Assembly: GCA_039720395.1 (NCBI GenBank)
Contig: CM077820.1
Location: 16,943,845-17,007,844, forward strand
Reading direction: 5' to 3'
Length of the DNA stretch: 64,000 nucleotides
Source of the DNA: Liquidambar formosana
Taxonomy: Eukaryota > Streptophyta > Magnoliopsida > Saxifragales > Altingiaceae
The position numbers were made by a program, and so were the translations under genes. Under the pieces are notes generated by a model. It saw nothing but the letters and a program-made list of their open reading frames with translations. It did not search any database and was not told the DNA's origin. Below are positions 55,206 through 64,000 of this stretch, in pieces. Numbering within the stretch: the stretch's first letter is position 1; each line of letters opens with the position of its first letter.

Positions 55206-56895
55206 TTAGTTAGTTCGTATTAGTGTCTGTGTCATAGTTAGCTAGTTAATTTGCTTTCTTTTTATTATTATTATTATTATTTTTTTGTGTTTTTTTTTTT
55301 TTTTTTTTTTTTTTTTTTGTGTGTCTAACCCATTTTGCAGGTATTAGAATTTGTTTTATTTTTGATTCGCACCTCAAGGTACTCTCCATGATCTCTATTC
55401 CTTTGTTTTTCTTTGTTTACATTGAGGATAATGTATGTTTTAGGTTGGGGGGAGAGAATTTTGACGTTGTGTTAGTTTATTTTGGTCCTAGTTAGTTTAT
55501 CTTATTTTTCCCAAAAAAAAAAAAGTTTAGTGGTTTACAAATTTTTGGCTTAAAAATTTTGTTACCTTAGCATGATTATCTAGTTTGAAGTTCATTATGC
55601 TACTTCTGTTTAAAATTTTCCATTGAATTTCATACTCAGATTACATTGCACTTGCACTTTAGCCGCATGAATATGATTCTTGATTGAAAGGTAAAGATGA
55701 TTTAGTAGATCTTGATGAATAAAAATGTGGAGACTTTTAGCCCTTGCGAGTATTTGAGCCATTAATTTTTTTTTTTTAGAGGGTTGTTGTATTTAATCTT
55801 ACCTTGATTTTTGGAAGCGCTTAAATTTCATTGTTTAGTCTCATTATTTCTTCTTTTTGGTTGAATGCTGAGAATATATCATTTTTATACCACACTTGTT
55901 TATTTTGAAGTCATGAATATTGAAGAATTATACCACTCTTTGAGAGATGATTTTAGGCCATCTTTGATTTCTTTGAGCCTTTAATTTCTTTTCTTTGTGA
56001 TACATTACCACTAGTTAGGCCGTTGAGTCTTTTGATTAGCATTTCTTTCATAACCTTTTCCCAAAGTGTTTTGAGAATGGATATTATCAATGTTTAGTAT
56101 GGTGGATGGGTGGAAAAATTTTTTAAAAAAAATGTGAAAAAAAAAAAGAAGAAAAGAAAAAAAAAAAGAAAAAGAAAAAAGAAAGAGAAAGCTTTGCTGG
56201 TGAAGTATTGGGAAGTGAAAAAAAAAAAGTGTTTGATTGCTAAAGTTTGGAAGAATCAATTGAATAAAAATTGTTCCAAGTGAGTTTTTTCTTTCTATCA
56301 TTCTCAGATACACTTTTTATTATCACCATAACCTTTTTGTTTCAATTCCTTCTTTTATCCCAACTTTACATCCTATTAAAAGTCCTATTTGATTTCGAGG
56401 ATAGTATGGTTTGGATATTGACTTGACTGAGCTATAATGCAATGTGTGGTGTACATTTTTAGTATTTAGCATTCCTTTCATGAGACTTTATGATTTTTTT
56501 CTTGTGATAGCGTTTTTCCAATATTTTATATGTGAGATTCTTGTCTTGCTCAACATTATTCTACTCACATATACTCAAGAGTTTTACCCTATTCAGAGTG
56601 CATTATTTTGTTGAGTGTAATCCTTGTGAGATTTGAGTTGAAGCATATTTCAAATAGAGATTTGGGTTATGCTTTATCTTGAAAATTGAGTTTATATTAG
56701 TGTTGGCTAAATTCTTCACACACAATGAGCTTTTAAATTCATTGGGATATTTTTAATAATTGCTAGTGTCCTAAACATTAATTGATTCTTTTGCTAAGGT
56801 GATGAAATTGGTAGCCATGCTTTGAGTTTTTCTTTTGAAAAAAACTATTTCAGTTGCTTTGATTGCTAGGGACTAGCAATATGCTGGTTGGGAGG
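55206..56895 (+). other. Athila-like 3' non-coding region
   Basis: About 1.7 kb without a coding frame. It has a T-run at 55288-55317, an A-rich stretch at 56122-56180 and a GGTTGGGGGGAGAG purine tract near 55443-55456. The region just before the 3' LTR, GGGACTAGCAATATGCTGGT then TGGGAGG, resembles the conserved PPT surroundings of Athila elements. No env-like ORF is seen. Confidence 0.7.
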
Positions 56896-57578
56896 TGCGA
56901 TAATAGCTTAAAATTGCATTAATGTTATATTTTTAGTAGGCATTATCACATTTATTTGGTACTTAATTCCGCATTTTACACATTATACATGAGTTCTCTT
57001 GATACATGCTCTTATGTTTAAAGTGATGTATTAATGCGTGTTTTATTTTTGTAGGAAGCCAATTTCCTATGGTCAAGCATTCTTTATTTATTTGGAACTA
57101 TATGGAAGCTTTGCAAGGTTGAAGTGCATTAATTTTAAAAGATTTTAGCAAACAAATTAGCAACCCCAAAGTCGGAAAGAATATTAAAAAGGAAGTTTCT
57201 AGTAGTTACCGTATTTTGGCCATAACTTTTGACTCTGAAGTCCAATTGATGCAAAATTAGTGTCCCTAGAAAACTGATTCGAAGCCCTACAATATTGTAT
57301 TTCACAAATATTTCGTGATTTCAACATTTAGTAGATCAAAAATGGGTTACAAGTTAGCCCTGTTGGAAAAAACGGGATTCCCAATTTGTTTCCTAATTTT
57401 TCTCTTCTTTCCCTTGGAAACCCTAAGAGCACATAGAAAGGAAAAGGCGGCTGCACTTATATATATATATATATATATATTACTCCTCCTCTTCTTTTCT
57501 ATTACGAACTTTCTTGTTCTTCTTCTACCTTTATTTAGTTTTCTAGTTTTTAATTATCATGAATAGCTAAACGTTTTA
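56896..57578 (+). repeat. Athila-like 3' LTR, truncated
   Basis: It matches the first about 680 bp of the 5' LTR and stops matching after GAATAGCTAAACGTTTT near 57578. A block from inside this LTR (AGAAAGGAAAAGGCGGCTGC and the TA tract, about 57436-57480) is then repeated at 57579-57615. The terminal about 535 bp of the LTR are absent. Confidence 0.85.
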
Positions 57579-57652
57579 TAGAAAGGAAAAGGCGGCTGCA
57601 CTTATATATATATATAAACGTTTTTAATTATCTAGTTTTTAATTCTCCTAAG

Positions 57653-59376
57653 GATTTTTCAATTATCACCGGTTTAAGCCTCAAAGGAAAGAGGTTGGAA
57701 TTCTATGGGGATGCCAACACAAATAGTGCTTATCTCCTCACTATGTTGGGGATGGATATTGAGGCGGGTTCCCGCGGTGTTAGGAGGACATGGCTATTTG
57801 AGAATTTTGCCAACCAAGTAGAAGGTGTGGGAGTGGCTCCCGAGTGCATAGCTAGGGCTTTCATGATCTATATGCTTTCTTGCACTCTCTTTGTTGGTGC
57901 TAATGATATGGCACAACTCGGCTACCTCGCTTCCATGGTAGATGTGAACAAAATGGGGAGGTATAACTGGGGAGGGGCAGCACTAGCTACTATGTATAGA
58001 TCCATGTCCGACATGTCTCGAGGTGTTTCCAAGAATTTTGGTGGGCTCCTATTTGTTTGGGAGGTAAGTAAAAATGCTTAATTTTTAAATTCCTCCCAAA
58101 CTTGACATTTTAATGCTTTTTCTTGAATTTTGACAGATATGGTATTATGAATACCTGGGACTGTGCCGCCCCGCCCTGGATAATGAGATACAAGAATGGC
58201 CTATACTTGGGAACTATGCTCCCAACAAGATAGCTGTGCGTGCCCCCAATAGGCATGACTACGCCCATGCAAGGGCGTACTTGGCGAGCCTAAATGCTGA
58301 CATGGTAATCCACCTTCCTCATTCTTTTCTTTCATTCATTTTTTATTATCTTGCTCATCATTTTCTCAAATTCAACAGGTAGAGTGGAGCCCATGGGGGC
58401 TGTGGGAAGGCAGGCTACCTAGGAGGTATGTGTCCTGTTTGGAATTGACTGGGAAGAGGGTACTCTTTGAGGGTCCCTCAGGGCGATACTGGTATTTACG
58501 GGAGCGCGTCGTTAGGCAGGTGAAAGGACGAGTGGATGCCGCTCTTACCCCTGTCTTGCCTCCCATGAATATGAGGCACACTGACTCTCTGGATGGGGAT
58601 GAGCTGATGGAAGCTCTGATTGGATGGGATGCTGAGGAGTTCACCTCGCCCAATACTGACTACATGACTTTTTGCAATCAATTTCTGATGCGCCCTAGAG
58701 TCATTGGCTTCCCACCTCAAGGGGTGAGTCTCCATTCCATTCTTTTCAATTATTGACTTATGCAAGCACTCTTCTTAAAAAAATTATCTATTGCAGGGTC
58801 GGCAAGCTCGTGGACATAGTTCCACCATAGCGTCCTCCACAGGCATGACTCATGGGGATAAGGATTATGAGATGGGGGGAATGGCACAGCCACCTCTCCT
58901 AGTACTCGACTGGCAAGTGAACCTATGCAATGGGTTGGAGTTCATGAAGACTAATATTACTCATCCTGCTTTTGACGAAGTCCCCAAGATTGACCCGAGC
59001 TATGAACATGTAAGCTCTAAGCCTTTTGCTTTCCTGAAAACTTCTTTCATCATTTATTAACCATGTTCATCTTTTAGGTTCCCCGAGAGTATGCACAGGA
59101 GTGCCTTGAACTCAGCGAGGGATTAAGTCGGGACCTTGTTAGGATGAGTTTGGCGAACTCTGTGCTAAAAGGACGACTGAATCCCACTGTAAGACATTCC
59201 CTTTGTTCATTCCAATCCTAGGAGTTAAAGGCATAACCCTTCTTTATTAATTGATTTCTTTGCAACAGGTCTCCACACTGCGTCCACCACAACCAATGCC
59301 ACCCCAAAGGAATCCTCATGCTGGTCGTGGTAGAGGCGAATCAAGTAGAAAGAGAAGAACCACGGGAGATCATTAG
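57653..59376 (+). CDS. Plant mobile domain (PMD) gene, six exons, 5' end missing
   Basis: Exons 57653-58063, 58137-58304, 58379-58723, 58797-59009, 59078-59188 and 59269-59376 join with GT-AG introns of 65-90 nt, all in phase 0, to a TAG stop (about 451 codons kept). Exon 1 starts inside the domain (DFSIITGLSLKGKRLEF, corresponding to the LEDV..LTGLP motif). RRTWLFENFA, YMLSCTLF, YNWGGAALATMYRSM and GGLLFVWEIWYYEYL follow, all typical of PMD (aminotransferase-like) proteins. The tail ends in an Arg/Gly/Ser-rich GRGRGESSRKRR. PMD proteins are either MAIN-type host silencing factors or transposon cargo. The missing N-terminal part abuts the truncated Athila LTR. It is antisense to the Tat-like pol downstream and collinear with the DUF7745-like gene. 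No stop interrupts the exons. Confidence 0.75.
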
Positions 59377-59610
59377 ATTAGCTTAACTTCTTGCTTTGTG
59401 AATGAATGAAACATCCTTCTTTATGCTTTGTAACCTTTCTTTGAACATTTGCTTTGGTACTTTGTATGAGACTTTTGGAATTCCATGGTGGTGATTTACT
59501 CATGTTTTTGTATAAAAATAAGCTCAAAATAAGCTTCCCAAGGTCACATAACCATATAGGGGTCAAATTAGGTCAAAAATAGGCAAAACTGGGCAAAATA
59601 GGAAAGCGGC
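59377..59610. other. PMD 3' end and promoter-distal spacer
   Basis: Non-coding. The stretch after the PMD stop is AT-rich and may contain its polyadenylation region (TGCTTTGTAACCTTTC). It leads into the GC-rich palindromes. Confidence 0.4.
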
Positions 59611-59690
59611 CTCGGGTGACCACCCGGGGCTGGGCGGCTAGCCGCCCAAGCCCAGGTGGCTAGCCGCCCAGGCCTGGGTGGTCACCCGAG
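59611..59690. promoter_or_regulatory. GC-rich nested palindromes upstream of the DUF7745-like gene
   Basis: A GC island in AT-rich DNA. CTCGGGTGACCACCC (59611-59625) and GGGTGGTCACCCGAG (59676-59690) are perfect inverted arms. Between them are GGGCGGCTAGCCGCCC (59632-59647), a perfect 16-bp palindrome, and GGTGGCTAGCCGCCC (59655-59669). It lies about 90-170 bp upstream of the TATA box of the next gene. Cruciform or factor binding is inference. Confidence 0.85.
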
Positions 59691-59777
59691 CCCGAAGCGG
59701 AAATCCCACTTTGCATAGGAAACTTCCTATTTTGACGGGTTTTTTCCTATTTGAACTTGGATTTGTGACCTTTTCCC

Positions 59778-59786
59778 TATAAAAAC
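59778..59786 (+). promoter_or_regulatory. TATA box of the DUF7745-like gene
   Basis: CTATAAAAA lies 56 nt upstream of ATG 59834, leaving a leader of about 25 nt. Confidence 0.7.
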
Positions 59787-59833
59787 ACATCCAAGAGATT
59801 CCTAAACCTACTTGTATTCATTCATTAGAAATT

Positions 59834-61120
59834 ATGGAGGCTCTAGACAAATTTTTAGGAGGGTTTTTGAGAGTTATGAGTGCTGAAGCAAAATCTGAGT
59901 TCAAGTGCTTTGGCTTGGATCCATTGCTTTCCTTGAGGCATGTGAAGCTTGAAACGAGCCTCTTGACTGCTGCTACATATTTTTGGGATCCCCAAATTCA
60001 TGTGTTTCGCTTCAACTATGAAGAACTGTGCCCAACCATGGAGGAATTCTGCGCTTTGTATGGAGTTTCACCGGTAGGTCCTTTCATTCTCCCTACTCCT
60101 TGCCCAAGCTTTCTTACTTCTTTTTCCAACCTCTTTGGGATTCACCCACAATATGCCTCTACGTTTGTAAAGGACCATATGGTAGACTTAATGAAATTGG
60201 CAACCTCTTTTTTGGCCTATGATAGTAAAGGTATTTTGAAATTTACCTTTCCTATTAAGCATGCACTTGCCTTTTGCCTTATTGGTCGTTTCCTTATTTC
60301 AACTAGTACTCCACATGTTCCCATACAAGTCTGTGAGTTGATTCCTCTCCTTGTCAAAGGCCACAACTTGATTCCCATGGTACTAGCTGAAACCCTGAAT
60401 AGCTTGGATAAAACTCATGAGGACCCAAAAGTTCCTTTAGGAGGTAGCCCCATTCTGCTGCAAATGTGGTTGCTTGAAAGACTGAGTTTCTTATCACCCA
60501 CTGTCGTTACACCATATAAGCCCCAGCATTATTGCCTTCGCTGCATTGAGTTGCCTGGAAAATTCTCATTGAGGGATTGGCTAGGTTACTTCCAAACCCT
60601 TTCATGGAGGAATATCAAGTGGTTCGTCTTCATATGGGGCTGCAGTGAACGAGTGCTTCTGCGAACTTCTGGATGTGCCATGGTGAGACTCATAGGACTG
60701 AGGTCTACTTCTTTCTATTGGCCTTCAAGGGTTCTTCGTCAGATGGGTGCCATGCAAATCATACCCACTTCCTTGAAAGGTGACTATCCTGTGGTGCCTG
60801 CGGGTCTTTCTGTAGTGACTTGGGCAAAGGATCGATGGCCTAACAAGCTGACACTGACTCAAATGACGAATACTGATGGTCCATATATGATGAGCCCCGA
60901 GTACAAGGAATGGTTGAAAAGCAATTTGGGTGAGAGAGAGACTACTCGAAGAGAAAGGATTTTTGGACTTATCAAGAATAACGACCTTGGACCTTGCAGA
61001 GAAGCTATTATGGAGGCAATGACAGCAGCTTACGAACATGACTTGAGGAGGAAAAGAAGACACGAAAGGGAGAAGAAAAAAGCTGAACAACGAGCTGCAA
61101 AGAAGCCCAAGAAGAATTGA
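59834..61120 (+). CDS. DUF7745-like transposon-associated protein, intact
   Basis: A single 428-codon frame from ATG 59834 with its own TATA box. The N-terminal part (ETSLLTAATYFWDPQIHVFR, PTMEEFCALYGVSPVGPFIL) resembles the TLEEF..LLG opening of plant families related to PMD. HALAFCLIGRFLIS and LPGKFSLRDWLGYFQTLSW follow, and SVVTWAKDRWPNKL precedes a strongly basic, helical tail (RRKRRHEREKKKAEQRAAKK) that could be a nuclear localisation signal. I recognise it as the family I know as DUF7745, whose function is unknown and which often occurs next to Gypsy elements; the name should be checked by search. It is convergent with, and 360 bp from, the integrase end of the Tat-like element, so it is an antisense extra ORF in that element's 3' region. 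No lesion is seen. Confidence 0.75.
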   Translation: MEALDKFLGGFLRVMSAEAKSEFKCFGLDPLLSLRHVKLETSLLTAATYFWDPQIHVFRFNYEELCPTMEEFCALYGVSPVGPFILPTPCPSFLTSFSNLFGIHPQYASTFVKDHMVDLMKLATSFLAYDSKGILKFTFPIKHALAFCLIGRFLISTSTPHVPIQVCELIPLLVKGHNLIPMVLAETLNSLDKTHEDPKVPLGGSPILLQMWLLERLSFLSPTVVTPYKPQHYCLRCIELPGKFSLRDWLGYFQTLSWRNIKWFVFIWGCSERVLLRTSGCAMVRLIGLRSTSFYWPSRVLRQMGAMQIIPTSLKGDYPVVPAGLSVVTWAKDRWPNKLTLTQMTNTDGPYMMSPEYKEWLKSNLGERETTRRERIFGLIKNNDLGPCREAIMEAMTAAYEHDLRRKRRHEREKKKAEQRAAKKPKKN

Positions 61121-61479
61121 AGACTCAATAGAATAGGATATTTATGGCATATTTATAGCTCTTTTACTTAATACCAATGAATTGCTATGTCAATCAATTT
61201 TAGTTTTGAATAAATTGCCAATAATAAATCAAATTTGGGATTTTGTTGTTTGATTTAGACCGCACCCAAGGTAACTTTATGGGTTGCCTACGTATCTCCA
61301 TGATTTTTTTCTTTTTTGCCTTTTCTTTTTTTTTTTTTTTTTTTTTGTTTTTGTTTTTCTCTTCTTTTTTTTTGTTTTTTTTGTTTTTTTTTTGAATGGA
61401 GAATCAAGTCTTACGTAGTTCTCATGCCTTAACTTTTGCCTAGGTCACCCTCACGGGTTTTCAACCTAGCAGGCCTCAA
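61121..61479. other. Spacer between the DUF7745-like gene and Tat-like integrase
   Basis: It contains a phrase resembling a stretch I associate with Tat-like 3' regions (AAGGTAACTTTATGGGTTGC, CTACGTATCTCC) and T-runs at 61320-61390. It belongs to the 3' non-coding part of the Tat-like element on minus. Confidence 0.55.
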
Positions 61480-62580
61480 ACATGATATTTTTTCAATTGA
61501 TCCAAATTAGTTGGACGAGCGAACTCAATTCCATCTAAATCCATGAGGCGAACAGCCCCTGCTGGCAATATTTCTTTGATAATGTATGGTCCACCCCAAC
61601 TTGGCTTGAATTTTCCCGCGGATCGAACACTGGAGCTCTGATTTCTTTCAGCACTACATCCCCTTTCTTTAGACCTCGATCTTTGACATGCTTGTTGAAT
61701 GCTCTGGCAACTCTTCGTTGATACCCCTGAACATGATACAGCGCCTTTAAACGCCTTTCATCCAGCAAAGCTAACTCATCATATGGCTCTTAACCCAGTC
61801 CACTTCTGTTATCTGGCTCTCCACAGCGACCCCTAGTGAAGGAACCTCCAATTCAACTGGCAACACGGCCTCCATTCCATAAACTAAAGAGTAAGGGGTA
61901 GCCCCTGTTGATGACCTTATTGATGTTCTGTAACCCCATAGAGCCAATGGTAACTTCTCATGCCAGTCTGTGTGAGTCCGCAGTCTTCTGCAGTATCTTC
62001 TTGATATTCTTGTTAGCTGCTTCCACTGCTCCATTAGTCTGAGGACGGTATGGTGACGACAGATGATGAACTATGTCGTACTTTTGCAAGAGCTCATGGG
62101 TCTCTTTTGAAAGTGCTGGCCATTGTCTGAGATAACTTCATGCGGTACCCCATATCGATAGATGATGCTGTGCTGTATGAACTGTGCTACCTTCTTAGAA
62201 TTCAAGGTCTTGAAGGACGCTGCTTCTACCCACTTAGTGAAATAATCGATGGCAACCAGGATGTATTCATGCCCATTTGACGCCTTTGGCTTGATCTGTC
62301 CGATGATATCTATCCCCCATACTGCGAATGGCCATGGTGATGACATACTTGTTAAAGGCATAGAAGGCAAATGTTGTCCACTGGCGAACAGTTGGCATTT
62401 GTGGCACTTCTTGACATGTGCGTGGCAATCTCTTTCCATGGTAGACCAATAATAGCCTAGCCTCATGATTTTCTTAGCCAACATATAGCCATTCATATGC
62501 GGAGCCCCTGTCCCTTCATGAATTTCTTTAATCAGATGCTCGGCTTCCTCCTCGGTGACACATAGTAGGTGGATACCGTC
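61480..62580 (-). pseudogene. Tat-like integrase, frameshifted
   Basis: The zinc finger (H in EIHEG, H in PHMNG, then CHAHVKKCHKCQ) is followed by the core: first Asp in WGIDIIG, second in VISDNGQHF. The third, Glu, lies in the NGAVEAANK-like region near 62000, where frames shift. LALWGYRTSIRSSTGATPYS, LVYGMEAVLPVELEVPS and the C-terminal RRLKALYHVQGYQRRVARAF ... GLKKGDVVLK follow. Shifts lie near 62080, 62030, 61770 and 61620. It would insert the cDNA but is dead. Confidence 0.88.
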
Positions 62581-62803
62581 GTATGATCGCGGATATAGCT
62601 TTCCTCCACAAAGTACAGTGACTTGCCAACCACCTTAGGGTTTTTCTGTCGATACGAGATGCTCCTTCTGGGTACTCCCTTTCTTCAATGAACTTCATTA
62701 TGTCATGGAACCATGGGTGGCCATCATTTACTTCTCCTCGGATTGCACAACAGTACACGGGCTTGTCTCGGCATTCTATCACCATAGCTTCACATTTCCT
62801 CCT

Positions 62804-63268
62804 TCAGGTACTTCCACCATGGATGCTAGGGTCGCCAGGGCATCGGCGAACTGGTTCTTGTTTCTTGAAAGGTAGTTGAACTCTATCTCTGAGAACTCCT
62901 TGGTTAGAGCTTAGGTAGGCATGGTAGGGCAACAACTTCTCATCTCGAGTTTTCCATTCCCCTTTTATCTGACAAATGATTAGCGCTGAGTCCCCGAACA
63001 CTTCCAATTCTTTGATCCCCAATTCAAGTGCCGCTTCCAATGCTAAGATACAGGCCTCATACTCAGCAATGTTGTTGGTAGCTTCAAACCCCAACTTGAC
63101 CGCCAACGGTGTAAATGCCTCTTCAGGTGAGACCAGCAGGACTCCTATCCCATAACCTTTCTTATTGGCTGCCCCATCGAAGTATACTCTCCAAGTTTTT
63201 CTACCAATCTCTAGCACGTCCTCATCTGGAATTGATCGTTGAACGGAGCGGATGATGACACAGGACAA
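62804..63268 (-). pseudogene. Tat-like RNase H domain
   Basis: A 154-codon open segment with RNase H motifs: D in VYFDGAANKKGYGIG, E in NNIAEYEACILALEAAL and D in VFGDSALIICQIKGEW. This is the archaeal-type additional RNase H that follows RT in Tat/Ogre elements. The end of the frame drifts out of register near 62880. The linker to integrase (62528-62785: WFHDIMKFIEEREYPEGAS) lies in another frame. Confidence 0.85.
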
Positions 63269-64000
63269 CTAGCTAGGTATCTGCAATGACCTTCCCTTGA
63301 TAGATTTCTGATTCACGTACTTGATGTCGAATTCATTGAGGAGAATTGACCATCGAGCAGTTCTGAATGACAATACCAGCCTTTCTACCAGGTGCTTCAC
63401 ACGGGTCCATGCATGCGACTTATCAGAACACTTCAAATGACATCATGTAGTGCCGGAGCTTTTGCGTCGCCCATACTAGTGCCAACACAAGCCTTTTCAA
63501 TGGCATTGTACCTTCACTTCACCGTCCGTCGTCATTTTCTTGCTTAGTAGTAATGGCATTCCCTTTGTAGACCCTTCGAGATATTGAGCTAACCATAGCT
63601 CCCGTCGCGGTTTCGTGACCGTTAAGTATAACAATAGAGCAGTGACCTTGCCGTGGGGGAACCTAAGATTGAGGATTGCTTAGGTATCTCTTAATGGTCT
63701 CAAGGCCTCTTGGCATTCTTCGTTCCTAATTTTGCACACCTTTCTTAAGCAATTTGAAGATTGGTTCGCAAACCATGGTCAAGTTTGGCGATGAATCGGC
63801 TTTATGTATTGAACCCTTCCCATAAAACCCCCGGATCTGCTTCTCAGTGCTAGGTGGCTCCATCTCCACAATAGCTTTTAATCTTCCCTGGGTCCACTTC
63901 GATGCCCCTCTGAGTGATCATGAAACCCCAATAGCTTGCCTGCAGTGACACCAAAAGCGCACTTCTGTGGGTTAAGCGGAGATTGTACTTCTTAGCTCGC
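63269..64000 (-). pseudogene. Degenerate Tat-like reverse transcriptase remnants
   Basis: Only fragments are readable on minus, such as a RTARWSILLNEFDIKYVNQK-like stretch near 63290-63350, which is the connection between RT/RNase H and the extra RNase H. The rest is frameshifted beyond confident reading and is cut by the window edge. Confidence 0.6.

Larger units (their letters stand above)
44796..57578 (+). mobile_element. Athila-like Ty3-Gypsy retrotransposon, decayed and interrupted
   Basis: A plus-strand element with 5' LTR (44796-46013), tRNA-Asp PBS (46020-46037), gag, protease, RT and RNase H (to about 50340), a foreign insert (50341-54366), the rest of integrase (54367-55205), a long 3' non-coding region and a truncated 3' LTR (56896-57578). 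RT before integrase is the Gypsy order, and sequence motifs match the Athila group. Numerous stops and shifts make it inactive. Because the 3' LTR is truncated, no target duplication can be verified. Confidence 0.9.
61480..64000 (-). mobile_element. Tat-like Ty3-Gypsy element, decayed, running off the right edge
   Basis: Minus-strand pol pieces lie in the order RT remnants (63270-64000), RNase H (62804-63268), linker and integrase (61480-62580). MSSPWPFAVWGIDIIGQIKP and SNGHEYILVAIDYFTKWVEA are characteristic of the Tat/Ogre branch, which also carries an extra RNase H like this one. Neither LTR is in the window: the 5' part is beyond 64000, and the 3' LTR would have to lie left of the PMD gene, where the Athila-like LTR now abuts. 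Frames are broken at several places. Confidence 0.85.

Overview
The window is nuclear DNA of a flowering plant, very probably a woody eudicot. It is AT-rich, its genes have GT-AG introns, and it holds plant-type transposable elements (SIRE-like Copia, Athila-like and Tat-like Gypsy, L1 LINEs, PIF/Harbinger, a CACTA end, small foldback elements) among tandem F-box genes. I see no rRNA, tRNA, CRISPR or bacterial features.

Layout. 1-1336: decayed non-coding DNA with an inverted repeat and a terminal-repeat retroelement remnant. 1342-11032: a complete, recent SIRE/Maximus-type Copia element on the minus strand (1279-bp LTRs, GAGTT target duplication, PBS, gag, pol, env-like ORF3, PPT). 11038-15026: a three-deep nest of foldback elements, then a 1486-bp solo LTR of a related Copia family inside a 147-bp tandem duplication. 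16690-17265: an F-box gene fragment on plus. 17548-18465 and 20537-24448: two L1-type LINE copies, each with a 13-bp target duplication and a poly(A) tail. 25791-43430: a minus-strand tandem family of At5g07610-like F-box genes. Copy B is split by a 6949-bp PIF/Harbinger element (26178-33126), copy C is frameshifted, and copy D (42275-43405) is the only intact host-type gene in the window. 44796-57578: a decayed Athila-like Gypsy element. It is interrupted by about 4 kb ending in a CACTA terminus, which carries a captured cellulose synthase exon piece. 57653-61120: two plus-strand genes, a spliced plant-mobile-domain (PMD) gene and a DUF7745-like gene. They lie antisense to, and 3' of, the integrase of a decayed Tat-like Gypsy element running off the right edge (61480-64000).

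How the parts fit. Most of the sequence is explained by successive insertions, and target duplications or paralogous copies give the order for many of them. The observations most worth following are these. (1) The Copia element carries an array of short palindromes upstream of the TATA box in each LTR, and a second array upstream of its env-like ORF. A related solo LTR has a different palindrome at the same place. (2) The antisense PMD and DUF7745 gene pair is attached to a Tat-like element, with GC-rich nested palindromes in front of the DUF7745 TATA box. (3) A cellulose synthase exon piece is flanked by a 19-bp direct repeat inside the CACTA-ended insert.

All calls are from reading the sequence. 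No database search or folding computation was run.
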